Shown here piece by piece: positions 23,301 through 37,700 of a stretch of 64,000 bases of DNA; within the stretch, counting starts at the first letter, position 1; every line of letters starts with the position of its first letter. The translations under genes and the position numbers were made by a program. Source of the DNA: Pegea sp. RAD2-039 (taxonomy: Eukaryota; Chordata; Thaliacea; Salpida; Salpidae); contig JAQGEQ010000231.1 of NCBI GenBank assembly GCA_034620365.1, positions 124,001-188,000 of the forward strand, written 5' to 3'. Under the pieces are notes generated by a model. That model did no database searches. It was not told the origin of the DNA and worked only from the letters and a program-made list of their open reading frames with translations.

Positions 23301-26300
23301 TTTCCAAATATTTGTTGCAAGCAACAAATTCTTTGCATTTGACATCTCTCTTCATCTTCCTATCTTCTTTCAGAAACTTTGATTAATTCAGTTGAAAAAG
23401 TAATTTTAGAATTAGTAGAAAGATCGATTTAACATCAAATAAAGCAATGAAGTCGGTTGATTGAGTTTTGATGAGCAATCTAACCTCTTCTTGTTGTATT
23501 TTAGGAACTAGTGCTGTTGAACATTCATCTCAAATTGTAAATGGAGTCAAAGATACTTTGATGCAAAATTCATCACATACAGCCCCTGTTGTTTGCTGTG
23601 ATTGGTTGTCTGACGCTGTCCAGTTTGTGACAGCCTCATGGGACCGGACAGCGTGCTTAGTGGACTCTTCAACTAACAAAACTGTCCAGACAATAACTGG
23701 TCATGAACAACATTTGACTTTTGTCAGGTAATTTCTGTTCAGGAATTTTGAGAATTTCATTTAATTTTTCGACTCAAGAAATTACTTGGCATCAAACTAA
23801 TTGTGAAAATGTAGAAAGAAGAATTCGCCTCTAAACTTTCTATTTATAGTTTTCGAGTGCTTTAGAAGTTCTCGACAACCAACTTGTTATCCCCTGAAAT
23901 AAATCTTTTCAATTTTTCATTATCTATCTCAAATCCAACAAACTTCAATCTCTAATCTTTCGTTTCGATCTTAATTTCTATTTACTCTTTTCACAGTCAC
24001 CAACATCATTCCTTCTTCTGTCATCACATCATCTTTCTCACTAGCAGATTTTATTTCAAGCACTTCTTCAACTTGTACTCGACTATTTCCTTCTAAACAC
24101 TATTCTTAATCTTGTGGTTGAATAATCTCATCACAACTTGATTAGACTTAATTAAATATCTCAATTTCTTCAATTAATTTATTTAAACTTTATAAATCCT
24201 AATTACGAAGATCTCCGAGCTTTTTGTTGATTCTTTTTCAACTTTTTCCATTTTACTACTCAATATATTGATTGAAATAAATTGATTTAAATTTTTAATT
24301 TAATTTTTTTACTCACACTCAAATAGAAATTATTTTTGGAACAAGTTTTCTGAGAAAAAAAAATAAATATGAAAAATAAATCGGTAAATTTGATTGGATA
24401 TTTTAAAACTATCTATGAATAATTTAGTAATAAATTGACGAGTCGAAACCCGAATTTTCATCTAATTATATTTCATATAGCGCTCATCCAACTAATAAGC
24501 TAGTAGTGACGTCATCACGCGACGGGACGTTTCGAGTCTGCGACTTCCGTGTCCCTACCATCCACACTGTGACAGTTGGACAGGGTCACTCTAGAGCAGT
24601 GACTTCAGCTGTTCTTACTTCAGATGATAAGGTGAGGTTCTACATCATTTTTCTCAACACTTGATGGCGCAATTTTATTTTCAAATGTCCTAAAAAAAGG
24701 TTTCTTTGAAGATCAGGTTTTGAAGTTCTTTTTTGAAGCTTACGTCTTCAATAAGTACTTGATCTTAAACTTTACTTCTTAATAAGCTTATAAATAGCTT
24801 AAAAACTTTCTCTTAACATAAAGTTGCTGATGATGTAACAACCTGAAGGTTTCTTCTTCACCAGATGTAGTTGATTGCTTTTATGATTTGATAGCATGAA
24901 CAACTTCTAATCTCTTCAAATATCTTCTTCTTTTTACATACTTGCTTCTTCTTTTGCTAATCACATCAAGAATTACATCTTCGATCTTCTTTTGTGACAC
25001 ACACGGAAGACCACTGACATCTTCTCTGACTGAATCTAATTTGAAAACTGTATTCTAAATGTTGATTTGTGTCTTATACTAATCAAACTTTTTAATTTAT
25101 TATAATTTATTTCACATCAATCATCGAATCACATTGAAGAATGATTTCAACGATTTCTTCGTCACACTTCACTGACTACCGCAACCAGCTGCTAATTGCT
25201 GTTATTTTTTTGAAGATTGTCACAAGTAGTGATGATCGCTTTGTTAAAATATGGGACTTGAAAAGCATGAGGACTCCTACATCATCCATGAGGTTCGATT
25301 CGCCAGTAAATCGCGTTTCAGTTTCCAATCGCGGTTTAATCGCTATTCCTCATGACAATAGACAAGTGAGATTTTTAAACTTTTTTTCGTCAAATAGAAA
25401 TTTTATGAATTCAAAACGTTTGTTGCGTGGTTGGTCGGTGACAGTTTTTGACCTAATTTGAAATATCTGGATGACGAGATGTCGGACTAATTTTAGTTGG
25501 TGTCCACTCAACTTCCGGTCGTCACCTTTCACCTGCTTGGCCAACTACCTTCTTTCACTTCAATTGATTTTATAGTTTTTGATGTAAATTTTCTGAAATA
25601 GAAACTGAATTTTGGAGAATGAAAATTGACTTGTTACTTTCGGCCAGTTTTCTGTCAAAATTGTTTATAAGTCAAAACACTTTCCAAAAAAACTTTAAAT
25701 TATTTAAACACGGAACATATGAATGACAAAAGATACAAACAAATAATTAACTGGAATATTTTCCAATCTTTCATGATCAACACTTTCATTCAGAGTAAAT
25801 TCTGATTGTTTTAAGGAGTTAATTTCTATAAATTGTTTATATCAGTTTGTCATTTGTTATTTAAACAATTTTTTCGGAGAACTGATAAGCTGTCACATTT
25901 ATTCTGATATTTTTCTAAATAATTTCCTCTAATGTTTTTTTTTCAGTTTTTTTTGTGAAATTTGAAAATTATTATAATTTGTTTGTTTTCAAAATATAGT
26001 CAAAAGGGTTTCCAAACATTAAAACGAAAACTGTTTATCACGATTAGCAACCCTGGTTTCACTTTCATCTCAAGCACGAACTTTTTGTAAAAATCTAGTT
26101 AAGATGACATCATCTTGATCTTTAAAGAATTTTTATTTGATTTAAATGAACGTTGATGAGATTAACTCATCACAAGATCAATTTTCAATCAAACTGAACT
26201 CTTCTTCTAACAACTATCTTCTCTAACAGGTCCGAATATTCGATAACTCGGGAGTAAGACTCGCACGGCTCCCTCGAAATGATCGTACATCCCACAGAAG

Positions 26301-26427
26301 GATCGTCACTTCCACTTGCTGGATGAACACTCCACAGACATCTTCTAATCTTTCAACTGGGCTTCTGACTTGTGGATGGGATAAGATGGTGATTCATTGG
26401 AACATCCAGTTCCCATCAGCAAACTAA
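20362..26427 (+). CDS. WDR37: WD repeat-containing protein 37 (WDR37), nine exons
   Basis: Exons join in frame: 20362-20425, 20528-20736, 20786-20920, 21329-21429, 21712-21905, 23505-23727, 24481-24631, 25216-25365 and 26230-26427, giving 474 residues (human 494). The N-terminus has the family's helical block ([20 protein letters not shown] with [10 protein letters not shown]), then [20 protein letters not shown]. Six or seven WD40 blades follow: [101 protein letters not shown] and a terminal [12 protein letters not shown] blade. In mammals WDR37 pairs with PACS1/PACS2 and its variants cause a neurological and ocular syndrome (established). Intron 5 is 1599 bp, while others range from about 50 to 860 bp. 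AATAAA is at 26592-26597. Confidence 0.95.
22160..22185 (+). repeat. Short (CTAC)n microsatellite in WDR37 intron 5
   Basis: About five tandem CTAC units inside the long intron of WDR37. No function is inferred. Confidence 0.7.
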
Positions 26428-26591
26428 GACTCCTATTCTTCTTCTGAACTCTTTTCTTCGCTTGATCTTTGAAGCAAGTTTATTCGTTTTTTTATTTGCC
26501 TGTACTTCAAACTCAACGTCTTTATTTTGCTTTGTTTGTTTTTCTACTTTTTGTTAGTTTTCTTTTCCACTGTATTGTATATTTATGTGAA

Positions 26592-26597
26592 AATAAA
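26592..26597 (+). terminator. Poly(A) signal of WDR37
   Basis: AATAAA about 165 bases after the WDR37 stop codon. Confidence 0.65.
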
Positions 26598-26599
26598 TG

Positions 26600-28739
26600 A
26601 ACATTTTTCATGTAAAAGCTCTTAAGCCTATTTTTTCTAACCAAAGTTCTCTTCTTTACCGATAAGTAGTTAGTTTGATTCTTGGTGCTGTCGGCAGCTT
26701 CAAGTATAAATCAGTTTTAACTTTAATGATATTCTAAGATGTCAAAGAGAACTCTTTTCATTTACAAACTTTAAAGAAGTTTTTATCATCTTATCTTTTG
26801 TGCCTGTTTCGTGACATCAGGAGAAAATCCGATTTTTAAACTTCAAAATGCAAAGTCAAAAGCTACAAACAAGAAGATGGTTGAAATGCTTCTTATCTTT
26901 ATTTTACTGTAAATTATTTGAAGAAATCACTTATAACCAGCAACAATCATTACAATCACATTCATCGAAAAATTGCTTCGTTTTATTTTTGTTATCAGTA
27001 GCGCTGCCTACTAAATCATTACGATTTATATTGAGAGGCTGCTATAAATACATTTCCATCATTTTACTGAACCTTGCTTTGCTGGCTACTTCAAATTCTT
27101 TTGCTAATTACTGAAATATCAAAAAGTTTACTTGTATATTCGTTTTTTACTATTTTACCAATAAAATGTTTTTTAAAACTATTATTAAAATACTTGATTT
27201 TATAAGATGTTTGATGATGTCTTAGTTGTGTGAGATTATTGGGATCATTTGACGTTAAAAGGGCGTGGTGCAGATTTCAGCAATAAATCGTGCATTTATA
27301 TAAATCGATTTTACTTTTAAAAAAATCTCGTTATTTATTTATCTGTCTTTACAAATAGGTTCTAAGAAACAAACATTTAGTTCTTCTATTATTTCAATCT
27401 CTTATTAAATTACTTACCAGTTGATCTTGGAAAAGTTCATTAACTTGATGATTGTTTGTTTATTTAAAAGCTGATTTTCTACCTCAGTAACGGAAAATCT
27501 CTAAACATTGTTTATACAATTAAGTTAGCTTTAAGCTCAGTCGAAAAAAGGTCGGTCAACTACCTTAGCTTTGTGCCGATTTAATAAAAACTTAAGACTT
27601 AAAATATTTTCAATGTTTATAGATAAGATATTCTATAATTTATAAATTGTTTAATTCAGTTAGTAAGCAAAAAGTACTACTGATTAAATATCACGAGATT
27701 TAACAATTACTTTTTATAATTTAACAGGTATTTTAAGATTGATATGAACGAAAACTCCTCTCTTGTTGTATGAACATAAATTGATAGTTTTGATTCATTT
27801 ACTTTTTATTTTGTGGCCTTAAGATGAAATTTTTTTTAAATATCTTTTAAAGTTATAATACTGAAAACATCTTTTTAAAAACTAAAAGTAATTTTTAGTC
27901 ACATACTTTTTCAATAGTTGTAAGAAAATGCAAACACAGAAATTTAATCTTATTTTTTGTTAAACCCACCTGTTCTTTGATTTTATAATTTTCTTCATAA
28001 AATTTTATAAATCTTTTCTCACAATGATTGCATAATTTTTTGAAATTCATACTAGTCGAAACAAGAACATATTTTGATTATTTATTTATGTCTATATGCA
28101 AAAGTATTTTAATAACTACTTGCTACGAGTATTTTGTTAGCATCGTAACTACGAGTTATTAAGCTTGGTAGCAGTTCGAAAAAAATAGCAAAAATTACTC
28201 TAACAAATATTTTCTTAAATGAATTTTGTTTTTTGATAAAAAGAATTTTTGAACATATCTGCAAAAACATGCAAAAATAGTCACTTCGATAATGTAAGAA
28301 ACACAAAACCACAAACAACCATTTTTATCTTATTAATTTCAGTGATTGTATCATTTTCTGGAATCATGAAAATGAGAAGTACGTTTTTTATTAAGTAAGG
28401 TAATTTTTAAAAATCAAGAAAGACTTTGTGTTTCACAAAAACTATGGTAAAAAATTATAATTAATTCTTAGATTATCGGTTACAAAATATGAAATTATTT
28501 CGAAAAAGTTGTTGTATGACTTAAGATTTAATAAAAATTATTTTGATTAAAAATATTTTAAAATTTTGTCGCACATTAAATTTCATTTCAATTAAAGTAT
28601 TTAAAAAATTTTACTATGTGAAATTTATCACGTTTTTGGTTTATGTAGTCATCTAAACTCGTGATAAATTTCTCAAAATACATTGTTAAAATTTCAGATA
28701 CAGTTAATTTCCAGTAGTTGTTGATTTTTTAAACTTAAA
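26600..28739. other. Non-coding sequence between WDR37 and the sushi gene
   Basis: AT-rich, with short accidental frames on both strands. No exon is recognised. It presumably holds the promoter and 5' UTR of the sushi gene; acceptor-like TTTCAG and TTTCCAG sites occur at about 28692-28697 and 28709-28714. Confidence 0.45.
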
Positions 28740-31700
28740 ATGTTTAACTTTGATTTTTATGACCATGGTGAAAATTCACAACAAAAACCTGATCAAATTT
28801 CTTCGTATCAAACTGCTCAAGTTAAAGTAAGATTTTATTTCAAAACTAATTTTTTCTTATCATTTCCAATCTATTTTAACAAAAATTATTAGTTGTCAAC
28901 TTGATATTAATTTCAAGACTTACATTTTTGAATAATTTTGAAAAGTTTAAAAAATTTATCAGTAATATCGACACAAATATCATTTTTTCTTATTTAGGTC
29001 ATTCGCTTAAAACATAAAATTTTACGTCAATCAATTTTGAAAGATTATTTCATTTAATATTCAAAATAAACTTTTTAAATTAATTTATTTTGTAAATTAA
29101 ATATTTTTAAAATCATTCTAATTTTTCTAAAATCTTATTTTGACAAAATTTCAAATCCATTTTTGGTTATTTTTCTAATTTGATATCATATTTACACGTT
29201 GCATAATAGAAGACATTTTTTTTCTAATCTGATCTAATCGTATTTTTCAGATGTTTTTATTCACCTCACCTTGTATAAAGTTATTCTTTTAATTAAATCG
29301 TTTGACTGTATTTTTCTACGCTAACTTTGTTGTCTTTTATGTGTCTCCTCAAATTACAGTTTACTTTTCTTATTCGTTAAATTTTTATATCTGTATCAAA
29401 GGTTCACATACATTAAAATTTACTAAAAATAGATAAATTCTCGCTTGTAAATTGATTAATAGGATTAAAAACAACGATTATGGGTAAAAAATGGTTTTAG
29501 ATATTAAGCAATACTTTATTTTTTAGTACAAGTAATGTAGAAATAAAACCAAACTTTTTAAATAGACGAATAGTGAAAGTTTGCTGAAAAAACCTTCTTC
29601 AAATGCTGCTACTTCAACACAAAGTAATTGAAATTTTCTTTTTCATAATTTTAATTACATTTCAAATTTGTAATAAATTTTTTTATAAATTTCAAAATTA
29701 AAAAAGATTTTTTTTTACTTAGTAATTGAACATTTTCTTACAGTTATTAAGTCTGTTCTAGATTTAAAATGAAAATGTATTTTGTTTAATCATAGATATA
29801 AATCATCAAAACCTTCATAAACGCCTTTCATATGTTTTTTTGGGTTTGTTGTCGCTTTTGCTCATCGTTATCAGTAAGTTTTTTCATCAAAAATGAATTA
29901 AAAATATCTCATTTTTTCTTGAAAAAAATTGAATAACAACCAATAAAAGCTTGACAATAATAAGAAACTCTTCACATAGTTGAAATATTTTCAATTTTGT
30001 TATTTCAGTACTTTTACCTTCATTGTCCGGTATATTTCAAGAAAAATTCAATGATGACGAAGCTAACTTTTGTGGTAGTATTCAAATTACTTCTATTTCA
30101 AGCAAACCAGTTTATTATTTGTTCAAGTATGAATCAGAAACTGCTAAAGAAACAACTCAATTGAAAAAATTAGTTCAAATTAAAGTAAGATGTCTGATTT
30201 GATAATTCTCAAAAATCAATCTTATTTTAAACAGTTGAGTAAGTTTTATAAAACTGTTTCTTCTGATGTAACTCATATTTCAATTGTATCTTTAAAATAT
30301 GGAAGAGCTGGAAACATCAGCTTTCCCGAAATTTCTACAAATTTAAATCCTGGAATTTTAGCTCAGCATTTAGTAAGTTGATTTTCAGTGTTTATATTTT
30401 CTGCATTTATTTATTCAGAATAAATAGGAAGAAAAAATGACCCAACCATTTTTGTTGGAGTTATTTTTTTGTTTGGCGCAAATTTTATAGATTTAGCTTT
30501 GAAGTTATTTTACAGATTTTTTTGAAAAGGTTTTCTAATCTGTCTCCTGAAAAGTTAGTGAAAAAAGCAAAAACGTTTTCATTAAATGAAACAAATAAAC
30601 TTTTGATAACTGGAATGAATTTAAACACAATCAAACTCACAAAATTTTCTAAAAAGAAACTTAACAATCCTATTTTCACAATTAATCAATATTTTGAAGA
30701 TATCAATGAATTAGACTTCAAAAAAATGTTCAAAAATCAGACAACAAATTGTAGGTCTAATACTTTGATGAATATAATCAAATTTACTTTATCAAAACGA
30801 AAACATTTCAAACAGTGCAACAAACAAATTGCAAATCTCTAGAATTTGGCAGCAATATGGTTATTTCACCTCAAACTTGTGTATCAAATAGTTCAATATC
30901 TCCTGGTAGTAAGTGTAGTATATTTTGTGCTGGTAATACAATTATAAAAGGACCAACACATCGATTCTGTCTACCTTCTGGTAAATGGAAAAGAAAACAA
31001 TCATCATCTTGTGCTGGTGTGTTTTAGTTTCATCATTTTACAAATTATCACTAAAGATCAACAACTCAAATTAACAAATTGTTTCAAAGCCGTCTGTCCT
31101 AAACTGATATCAAACCAAATCATACATCCAACTGCCTGTCAGACCCATTCTTCGACCATCGGTCAGCTTTGTCACATTCAATGTCCTCCTCTTCATCATT
31201 TAATCACCAAAGAATCAATCCAACGTAATCATCAACCAATCACTGATCGATTGTAATCAGTTGTTATTCACAGCAGAAAATGTCAACTTCTTTTATCAAT
31301 GCACAACTAGTGGTCAGTGGAGCGGAACCGGCGGGTTTTGTCAAAGTGACTTCAAAATACTTCTCATCCGTCGACTGATCTTTAAATATTTATCAGGAAG
31401 ATGTCCAGATTTGAATCTTTCTCCTGGTCTTCAACTAATTGGATGTAAAGATCAAAGTTGTGATCTGCGATGTTTAAAAGGTTTTCTTCTTCTAAACGGT
31501 GGAACTTTACAAAGAGTTTCATGTGATGACAACTTTGAGTGGAATCCTCAATTACAGTATTGTTATAGTGAGTAGAGAAAGTAGATGGAATCAAAACTTC
31601 TCTATTTGTTGCAAGTAGAATCATGTGAACCGTTTCTACCTCTTCCTAATCAGTTAGTTGCATCAATAACTTGTTCTCAAGTAGATAATGTAGTTGGTAG

Positions 31701-34700
31701 CAAGTGCCTCGTGAAATGTGATGATGATTCTGCTCTTCAACATACTGTGTATGATCATCACATTCTCAACTTCCTCCACTATAACTGATCTTCATCTTTT
31801 GATCTTCAGTGTTTGTAAAGATGATGGAAGTTGGCATCCTTCCAACATCAGTTGTAAAAAATCATGTCAAAACCTAGGCAGCGTCGAAAATGGTCGAATT
31901 TCATCTGTCCACGGTGAGGATTCAGCAAAGGATTCAACTCTCATTTGTTATTTAAAGGAGTTTGTGACTTACAAAGACCTCCAGATGGATCAACTTGTCG
32001 ATTAGATTGTGATGTAGGTTATTTCGCGTTCCCTACATCACTATTTCGATGTCAGAATCAAAGTTGGAGTGCAGAATCTCCGATCTGCTTCAGTTGGTTC
32101 ATTTCTTCGATTCAATTTCTTCATTTAACTTCTGATTGTAAAAGGAACTTGTCCCAAACTCCCCAACTTAATCAGGGGCACTTGGAAGCCGGACTCTTGC
32201 CACTTACATGGTCACCACGGACAATCACTGTATTGTGAATTGACTTGTGGACCAGGAGAAGTGGTAACGGGTGATAGTCCAGTGGTATGTGACCATTATA
32301 CTGGCAAATGGAACAGTTCACAACCAGCTAGATGCTCAAGTAAAAGTTGACCAAACTGAAATCAGTGAAGCGTGACGATCGAATGGTTTCAGGGACTTGT
32401 CCTGGTTTCAAGAAGTCTCAAGTTGGGATTGAACCGCTGAAATCGTGTACTGAGACGAGAGCAGTTCCCGGTTTGATTTGTGTATTTACTTGTCCATATG
32501 CTGGTACTACTCTTATTGGTCCACGGACTGTAACATGTCTAGACAGTGGTCAATGGTCCGGTCCACAACCTTACTGTGATGCAAGTACGTTGATAAAGTT
32601 TGAAATTTCCCAAATTTATAAAAATCTTCATCAGATGAATCTTCTCAACATTTCTTGATCTTTCAAAAGTCTTCTTGCATCAGTGTTACTGATAAAGAGC
32701 AAGTGATCTTGTTAGATGAAGATCAGTGCTCTTCAAATAATGAGAAAAGTAGATGGATCAACCATGGGACTTCTCATATCCGAAATATTTACAGCAAGAA
32801 GTGTCTGACTTCTCATCTTCATCAACTCGTGGTCAGCTTCACTCTTAAACTGATTCTCTCATAGAATCTGACAACTTTGTTCAGCTGAAAGAGTGTGTCT
32901 ATGAAGATTCCTCTCAAATCTTCATCTCTCATGATCGATATGGGATTAGAACTTTTTCTAATCTCTATCTATCATCAGGAAGTGAAAGAATCAATCTTCC
33001 TTTACTCCTTCCAACCTTCTCACTTCATCTCACTTATCAATGGAAGTAAGAATCTTCAATCTTTGATCTTCCTCTGAAACTTGATCTGATTCAGATTGAG
33101 GATATCAACGACCTCCAGTGTCACCAACTTGTACGGAGTACGTCATCTCAATCAATGTCCATCTTTCAATCCATCTTCTAACATGATCACATCTTTCAAG
33201 TGTCAGAGTTCACCTCAGGTAGCTTCTCATTGATTCCTAGATGAAATTAGTTGATGTGTCTTCAGCTTCATATGAAAATATGTGAAGTGAGTTGTGAAAA
33301 TGGATTCCAATTCGACAACGAAACTGATCAACTAGAAATGAGATGTAAGAAGGGAGTTTGGAAGCCAGTAATCACCCCTTCATGCAAACCACTAGGGATC
33401 AAACAGTTTTGTGATGCTTACAACACACTTCAACTCTATCAAGTGGATCTCACAGAGTGTCTGAAGAGGTTGAGAACTTCGAGATGCTGAAAGTCAACTT
33501 ATTCATGTGTCTTCAGAGCTGAAATCGGAAGTAGTTGTCAACTTGAATGTGTGAATAAAACCAAATATTTAGATGGAAGTGGCGTCGTTTATTGTTCATC
33601 ACAAGCAAGGTTACCATAGCAACCACCCCTTTTATCATTTCATCTGATCTTTTCATCAGCTGGTGGTCTTTAACTCCTACATCTATGTGTCTCGACTATT
33701 GTGGATCTCTGTCACCTCCTCATCACTCCAATTTTCATCTTCTCGATCGAAACCGATGCCTTCGAGGTAGATCGCGACGTGGTGACGTCTGTCGTATCGA
33801 TTGTCACCATGGTTACCGGTTGCAAGGTAGTCGTCATCTGTACTGTTCGTGGTCTGGTACTTGGATTGGAGCCCTGCCCACTTGTGTCGGAATGTAATTT
33901 CAATTTGTTGATTTGTAAACCACTAGAACTTTCAGAAATATTTTTAGGTGCCAACTTCGATTGCTTGACCAAAATGTAGTCACCAACAATTGTATATTGG
34001 ACCAGGACAATCGGACTGAAGTGTCCTCGACTTGTAATTTTATGTGTCCACTCGGATATTTCATCAACAACATCACTTCACTTCGTTGTAACTCACATTC
34101 AAGATGGAATACTTCTCATCAACCACAATGTGTCCCATTGTGTCCACCTCTGCCAGTTTACAACCATTCACAGGTGGACCACATCATTCTAGTCATCTAA
34201 TCCATTGTTGTTATTAAAGAACAAACATCATCGTTGCTTCGCGAAGCCATCAGTAGCTGGAAGTTTGTGTAGGATCAGTTGTAACATTTCATCATTTCGT
34301 TCAACAACCCGAATTTGCCAAACTAATGGACTATGGACAGGACAGATGGACCTGTGTGGTGTCCACTGCCCCAAACTTATTGTTACTGGTCAGTAGTTAC
34401 AAAATCATTTGAAACAACTAATGTTGATGAGTAGGTGACTCGTACTTGGAACCTGCAAGTTGTTTGAAGCAAGTTCAGGTTCCTGGAGATATTTGTAGGT
34501 TGAGGTGTTTGTCTCATCACTTCTTGTATAATGGTAGTCGAGTTGCTACTTGTATGAAGTCAGGTGCTTGGCTATTCACAGAGCCCCTGACCAGCCATAT
34601 AGGACAATGTGGTCCATATTGTCTGGCTCTAAACCCACCACCAAATGTGATTATATCTCCTAGAACATGTCTTCAAGATCACGTGACAACTGGTTGGGAA

Positions 34701-37700
34701 GCTTTATATGAAGACATTTCGACTTCAACTTTATTTCCAGGAACCATTTGTAAGTTGGAATGTCCAAAGGGACTGGTACGCAGAGGGGCCAGCCTACTTG
34801 TGTGTGAGATGTGGTCCATACACGCTCGATGGGTTTCAATGTATTCTGATGCACTAAATACTTCTTGCCTTGCTCAATGTCGCCCTCTAGTGGTCACAGA
34901 ATTCTCTGTAGTTCATCCTGATGATTGTAGATACAAGTTAGTTAAAAGATCAAATCACTGCAAGGTCTTTCGATGATTATTTCACTTAAGATGGAAGTTA
35001 GAGGGTGAAAGTTGTACTTTTGGATGCCAACATGGATTCCTTCTTGTTGGAGCACACAGAGTCACGTGTACTAAATGGAAGAAATGGTCTCATCACACAC
35101 CTATCTGCTTGAGAAGTTGCAAATCTCCACAAGTAATCAACTGATCTTAAGATTGATTCATCAATTTTCTTCTTGAAGGTATCAAATGGGAGTTTAAGAT
35201 GTTTAAAGAAGTTCCCTTCTTACTCAACTGGTGATAGTTGCAAATATACTTGTGATAAAGGTACAAGTGAATTTCTTTCAATCTTTCACTAAATTTGTTT
35301 GAAATTTGAGGTTTTGTTCCATCAACCAGCACCAATATAAGATGTTTAAATAATGGATTATGGGATCAAGTCCCTGAATGTTATCCAAATCAAGATACAT
35401 TTGTCATATTTCAAAATTTTCATTCCAACTTAAGTTGTTTGTCAGCTGAACCAACAACTGATTGGTTTGAAGTTGTTGTTCAACATTCGACTAAATGTCA
35501 TCTCAATCAATTCTCGTAGTAAGTCATCAACTTCTTCATTATCAACTTCTTCATCATCAACTTCTTCATCATCAACTCCTTCATCATCAACTTCTTCATC
35601 ATCAACTCCTTCATCATCAACTCCTTCATCATCAACTTCTTCATCATCAACTCCTTCATCATCAACTTCTTCATCATCAACTCCTTCATCATCAACTCCT
35701 TCATCATCAACTTCTTCATCATCAACTCCTTCATCATCAACTTCTTCATCATCAACTCTTCATCATCAACTCCTTCATCATCAACTTCTTCATCATCAAC
35801 TCCTTCATCATCAACTCCTTCATCATCAACTTCTTCATCATCAACTCCTTCATCATCAACTCCTTCATCATCAACTCCTTCATCATCAACTCCTTCATCA
35901 TCAACTTCTTCATCATCAACTCCTTCATCATCAACTTCTTCATCATCAACTCCTTCATCATCAACTTCTTCATCATCAACTCCTTCATCATCAACTCCTT
36001 CATCATCAACTTCTTCATCATCAACTTCTTCATCATCAACTCCTTCATCATCAACTCCTTCATCATCAACTCCTTCATCATCAACTCCTTCAAGACATTT
36101 TTTCGACATTTGTTTTGTAGTTGGTTTTGGCACAATACTCACCAGTTGAAGAACTCAGCCACTGGACTTTGTATATCAAGACATCCTTTTAGAAGTCTTC
36201 TAACTCTTCTTCCATGTGATGAAACATCAGATCTTTGGACTTGTCATCCTTTTTATCATTATCGTTTTAATTTAAAAGTAACTTTTCTGTGGATGATAAA
36301 TTTGTAGAATAATTTAAGGGTCTTCTTCATACAGGGAAGCAATCTTGGGATTGATTCTTCTTATCATGATGTTGGTCCGATTCTAACACCATCTACTGGT
36401 TTAAAAACCAGATGGTTTACTTTCAATCACCATTTAGAAACCACAGCAACCATATGTTCGTACAAGCGAGTAAATAACCACTTATTTGGTGTTTTGAAGC
36501 AAATTCCTGTCGGAAGTCGAAACGCTTCATCTTCTATTCTTACAGAAGACGTGTCCTGGCCTTCAATTTGATCACGTGATCACTAGTATGGATTGCAAAC
36601 AGGACAACCTGAAGGTTTGGGACACCTGTGAGGTCGCTTGTAAGCAGGAATCATCAACAGGTTGTTGTTAGCAGCTTCAAATCATCTTTCATCAACTTAT
36701 GTTTCTATTTAAGTGATTGTGACGGAATGTTTGCCAACTGGTATATGGAAAGGTTTGGACGGTGACTGTCAAAATGTGTGCCCAAAACTGCTCAAGCGTG
36801 ACAAGCAAATAGTCACGTGAATACATTCTCCTAACTGTCAGATTAGTTAAAACTGTTTGTAGTTGTGAAGGAGTATTTGAAAGAAGATGTGAGATCAGTT
36901 GTGAGGTTGGATACTTGCTCAAACATGATGATGAGTTGTTAGATGAAGATCAACATGTAACACTAGTATGTGAAGGAGGTAGGTGGTTGCCAAGCAACAA
37001 TACCAGCTGTGTACTACATTGTCGGGACCCAGTACCTCTTCCACATGCTTCGATCTTATGTGATGTTGATGTAGGTTGATGTTTGTGATCTCAATCTGTT
37101 GATTTTTAAACTTCTCAGAGTTGTTCAGTTATTTGTGATGTTGGTTATCTTCCAAGGAAGAAGACTGTGTCTCAAAATATTTGTGATTTCCCTCCAATCA
37201 ACTCTTCAATTAACTGCATCAGTGAGTCCCTGATACCTCCACTAAACGTCATCTCACTTCAACTCATCAGATGATGACTGGTTCATGATTCAGTTGAAAT
37301 CCACTCTCAGCACCAAAACCAATCAAATATGTGTTGGTGTTGACATGAAGAATAAAGAAGCAAAAAAAGTGTCATGTGATTCTAAAGATCAGAAGATCTT
37401 CTGGAAGTGGAGGAACGAAATGTTGATACATATCAGCACAGGTTTGATCCGAATCAAGAAGATTTTTTGGAAGTGGATTTGAGAAATTGAAATTTTGGAA
37501 TTATTTTTTAGATTTGTGTTTATCTGTTACAAGTGACCAAGTTGGTTCTCAACTGATTGTAACTTCTTGTACGAATCAATTGAATCAAACATGGAGATGC
37601 GATTCAATCGAGAAACCATTCCAACTTTTCATCAATTCACAAAAGTCAGTTGTCGTCGCTTGAAACCAAATTTGAAATCCAATTTTGACCAGCTTCATCG

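Noticed and set aside
26848..27114. An 88-codon frame starting with ATG downstream of WDR37
   Set aside because: It has no recognisable domain, its composition resembles translated AT-rich spacer, and there is no splice or regulatory context.
35507..36142. Long acidic repeat frame on the - strand (EGVDD/EEVDD repeats)
   Set aside because: It is produced by the 15-bp minisatellite, whose unit has no stop in several frames. There is no domain, and it sits opposite a + strand gene in what is most likely an intron.
35467..36307. Serine-rich and Leu-His-His-Gln repeat frames on the + strand
   Set aside because: These are the same minisatellite read in other frames. Splice sites on both sides and the ricin-type sequence resuming after 36148 make an intron more likely.
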